Assembly (NCBI GenBank): GCA_900545455.1 | Contig: UQZF01000043.1 | Location: 1 to 15,927, forward strand | Origin: an uncultured Eubacteriales bacterium | GTDB taxonomy: Bacteria > Bacillota > Clostridia > Lachnospirales > Lachnospiraceae | Direction: 5' to 3' | Length of the DNA stretch: 15,927 bases | Part shown: positions 14,026-15,927 of the stretch, in pieces | Layout of the letters: every line of letters starts with the position of its first letter | Position numbering within the stretch: the first letter of the stretch is position 1 | The notes under the pieces: generated by a model | Database searches by the model: none | Seen by the model: the letters and a program-made list of their open reading frames with translations, nothing else | What the model was told of the DNA's origin: nothing | Made by a program: the position numbers and the translations under genes

Positions 14026-15690
14026 GTGAAAAAATCAATAAAAAATTATACCAACCTATTTATATACACAGCATTCGGTGCAGGAATTCTTATCTTGATA
14101 TGCATGCTTTTATTTATATATTCACATGTTAATGTTGAGAAATTTTCTTCAAGAGTCTCAGACACGTATAAGATTCTCACTCCTGAAGAGTGTGATATAA
14201 TATCTGACGACAGTGCCCCAATAGGTATGTATAATGAACTTACACTTTCCATAGACAGCGTGCCGAAAGAAGGTGCATATCTGATATTTAATATGAAGCA
14301 TCAGGCAGTCGACGTATATATAGGCTCTGAGCTTGTATACTCACTCAGTCCCGACAGCAGTTCATTTATAAGAACAACCGGTGCTAACTGGTGCTCCATC
14401 CCTATATATCAGGAGGATTCCGGTTCAACAGTCAGAGTCATACTGACCCCGCTGTATAAGAGCATGGCCTCCACATATCCTACTTTCTACTTAGGTTCGG
14501 AGTTGAAAATACATCAGCATCTGCTCGCCCCTAATATCATAATATATATAATATCGTTTGCAGCCATTGTATGTGGTGTATTTTTTATCATATACACACT
14601 AATCAATTTAAACAATAAGCATGTCAACAAGAATCTCATTATGATAGGTATGTTCTCGATTCTTATAGGAATATGGAAAATTATGGACCTTGACTACACG
14701 GCACTTATTCTTAAGAATCCTGTTGTAATATCATATACTGCATATTTCAGCCTTTTGATGTTTACAATACCTTTTATAAGCTTCCTGCGAACATCATTCA
14801 GGGATAGTGACAATTTTCTGTGGACAATACCATGTATCTGCAATATAGCCGCATTCATCATACTGATGGTCCTTCAAGTCAATGCAATTATGGATTTTCG
14901 CGATGGTCTTTGGGTTATACATGTCGCCATGCTATCTAATATTCCTGTTGTATTTATAATGTTCTACACTGAAGTTACCAAATACGGCTGGAGTAAGAAG
15001 CTTACGCTTGCCTTTATCTGCTCATGCGCCTGCCTTATAGGTCTGCTTGCCGATATTATTGCATACTACCTCACCAACGGCATATTTCCGTCATTCCTCG
15101 GCATAGGCTGCCTGCTATTCTATATAATTGCACTCGGAATCACATCGCTCAAGGAAGCAAGACATCTCATGGCTATCGGCAGCCAGGCGAAGGATTTTGA
15201 GGAGATGGCGTACCACGACCAGCTCACCGGACTTTTTAACAGAACAGCGTATGCAAAATATATAAACAGCAAGACTTTCCGGCCTGACGGCCACATTGTC
15301 GTCATGTTCGACCTCAACAATCTCAAAAAATGCAATGACAATCTCGGTCACGAACAGGGCGATGTTTATATAATGGAAAGCGCACGAATGATTGAAAAGG
15401 CATTTGCTCCGTTCGGAAACTGCTACCGAATGGGCGGTGATGAGTTCTGTGCTCTTCTTCACAATATTCCGGTGGCTAAGTGCGCCGACTGTGCCGACAC
15501 ACTCAGAGATCTGATTACAACATACAACGCCGCTCATCCGGACAATTTTCCTCTGAACATTGCGCTCGGCTATGAGCTGTACGACCCGGATGAAGACTAT
15601 GATATCGGCGATACTCTGCGCCGTGCCGACAAAATGATGTACAGTGAAAAGTTCGAGATGAAAAAAAAGAACCACGAAACCGTGCGTTAA
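14026..15690 (+). CDS. Membrane diguanylate cyclase (7TM receptor-GGDEF)
   Basis: This 554-residue protein starts at a GTG. It has one membrane segment at residues 11-34, an extracytoplasmic region of about 135 residues that looks like a beta jelly-roll sensor (7TMR-DISM type), seven further membrane segments from about 169 to 372, and a cytoplasmic GGDEF domain from about 390 to 545. Such domains make cyclic di-GMP from two GTP. The catalytic signature is intact: YHDQLTGLFNR (from 396), DLNNLKKCND, GHEQGD, RMGGDEF with GGDEF at 470-474, and ADKMMY near the end. The inhibitory I-site (RxxD ending six residues before GGDEF) is missing, the aligned residues being A-P-F-G. No EAL domain is present. 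It is transcribed divergently from sdpRI and shares its control region. The extracellular ligand cannot be told from sequence; c-di-GMP targets may include motility or surface proteins. Confidence 0.92.
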   Translation: MKKSIKNYTNLFIYTAFGAGILILICMLLFIYSHVNVEKFSSRVSDTYKILTPEECDIISDDSAPIGMYNELTLSIDSVPKEGAYLIFNMKHQAVDVYIGSELVYSLSPDSSSFIRTTGANWCSIPIYQEDSGSTVRVILTPLYKSMASTYPTFYLGSELKIHQHLLAPNIIIYIISFAAIVCGVFFIIYTLINLNNKHVNKNLIMIGMFSILIGIWKIMDLDYTALILKNPVVISYTAYFSLLMFTIPFISFLRTSFRDSDNFLWTIPCICNIAAFIILMVLQVNAIMDFRDGLWVIHVAMLSNIPVVFIMFYTEVTKYGWSKKLTLAFICSCACLIGLLADIIAYYLTNGIFPSFLGIGCLLFYIIALGITSLKEARHLMAIGSQAKDFEEMAYHDQLTGLFNRTAYAKYINSKTFRPDGHIVVMFDLNNLKKCNDNLGHEQGDVYIMESARMIEKAFAPFGNCYRMGGDEFCALLHNIPVAKCADCADTLRDLITTYNAAHPDNFPLNIALGYELYDPDEDYDIGDTLRRADKMMYSEKFEMKKKNHETVR

Positions 15691-15757
15691 ATTTATTATA
15701 TAAGAATATTTTACTCTGATTCGGCACATTCTTTATTGAAGCTTTGCTGAAACAACT

Positions 15758-15785
15758 TTGTTTTTAGATTGTGATATGTTATAAT
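15758..15785 (+). promoter_or_regulatory. Promoter of pyk (extended -10)
   Basis: TATAAT at 15780-15785 is preceded by TGT at 15777-15779. TTGTTT at 15758-15763 is a possible -35 with a 16-bp spacer. The leader is about 35 nt. No convincing terminator for the GGDEF gene lies in the 136-nt gap. Confidence 0.7.
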
Positions 15786-15826
15786 AAATAAGATAGAATG
15801 GATTTTTTAAGGAGGATTTTAATTTA

Positions 15827-15927
15827 ATGTTAAAGAAGACAAGATTAGTGTGCACCATGGGTCCTGCATGTGATAATGAGGAAACACTCAGAAAAATGAT
15901 GGAGAACGGCATGAATGTCGCCCGTTT
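15827..15927 (+). CDS. pyk: Pyruvate kinase, N-terminal fragment (cut by the right edge)
   Basis: Thirty-three complete codons are visible. They read MLKKTRLVCTMGPACDN and then LRKMMENGMNVAR, the standard opening of pyruvate kinase (KTKIVCTIGPA..., GMNVARxNFSHG), which contributes the first strand of the barrel. The enzyme transfers phosphate from phosphoenolpyruvate to ADP, giving pyruvate and ATP at the end of glycolysis. The start is supported by AAGGAGG at 15809-15815, 11 nt upstream, and by the promoter at 15758-15785. The remaining roughly 450 or more residues lie outside the window, so integrity and the presence of a C-terminal extra domain cannot be judged. Confidence 0.9.
   Translation, partial: MLKKTRLVCTMGPACDNEETLRKMMENGMNVAR

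Noticed and set aside
15115..15729. Long minus-strand open frame opposite the GGDEF domain
   Set aside because: It lies opposite a well-supported catalytic domain, has no ribosome binding site seen, and has no recognisable motif.
15750..15763. AAACAA-CT-TTGTTT dyad near the pyk -35
   Set aside because: The loop is only 2 nt, the sequence is AT-rich, and no T-run follows, so it is neither a terminator nor a strong operator candidate.
1..15927. CRISPR array, insertion sequence, phage attachment site, tRNA or rRNA
   Set aside because: No regularly spaced repeats, transposase-like frame, or RNA gene signatures were seen on either strand.

Overview
The window looks like a chromosomal segment of a Gram-positive anaerobe of the Lachnospiraceae type (order Eubacteriales/Clostridia). 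Supporting signs are strong AGGAGG-type ribosome binding sites, AT-rich intergenic regions with extended -10 promoters, a class II fructose-bisphosphate aldolase, a type III glutamine synthetase (GlnN), a 7-TM GGDEF receptor, and large secreted proteins built from InlB-type B-repeats. This assignment rests on gene style, not on a database match.

Layout. (1) Positions 1-6835, plus strand: two adjacent genes for very large exported repeat proteins. The first is cut by the left edge; the second starts 3 nt after the first stops. Both carry B-repeats (Listeria-Bacteroides repeats). The second adds a ricin-type beta-trefoil-like segment and bacterial Ig-like modules. Neither shows a cell-wall anchor. 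(2) 6836-10250, plus strand: central metabolism, with fba and glnN, each with its own control region. glnN has a strong intrinsic terminator 80 nt upstream of its start and ends at a perfect 16-bp bidirectional terminator. (3) 10288-12787, minus strand: trxA and leuA. The leuA product is a complete type-2 2-isopropylmalate synthase followed in the same frame by a complete AraC-type double helix-turn-helix domain. (4) 12788-13930, minus strand: an sdpR-sdpI pair (ArsR-family repressor and SdpI-like multispanning protein) coupled by an ATGA overlap. Its promoter lies between two copies of one 26-bp palindromic element. (5) 13930-15690, plus strand: a divergent membrane diguanylate cyclase. (6) 15758-15927: promoter and first 33 codons of pyruvate kinase.

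How the parts fit. Aldolase and pyruvate kinase are glycolytic, GlnN assimilates ammonium, LeuA commits carbon to leucine, and thioredoxin serves cytosolic redox. The sdpRI pair and the GGDEF receptor are envelope or signalling genes that share one intergenic control region. The most unusual item is the LeuA-AraC fusion: an enzyme with a likely leucine-sensing domain joined to a DNA-binding domain, whose own promoter carries an operator-like dyad over the -35. That suggests a one-protein leucine sensor/regulator, as inference.

Four start codons were placed by ribosome binding site rather than by longest frame (leuA 12712, sdpI 13510, sdpR 13827, GGDEF gene 14026), and the second repeat gene was placed at 3050. 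I saw no tRNA, rRNA, CRISPR array or insertion sequence. There is no stretch over 300 nt without a gene; the longest gap is 7784-8068 (285 nt).
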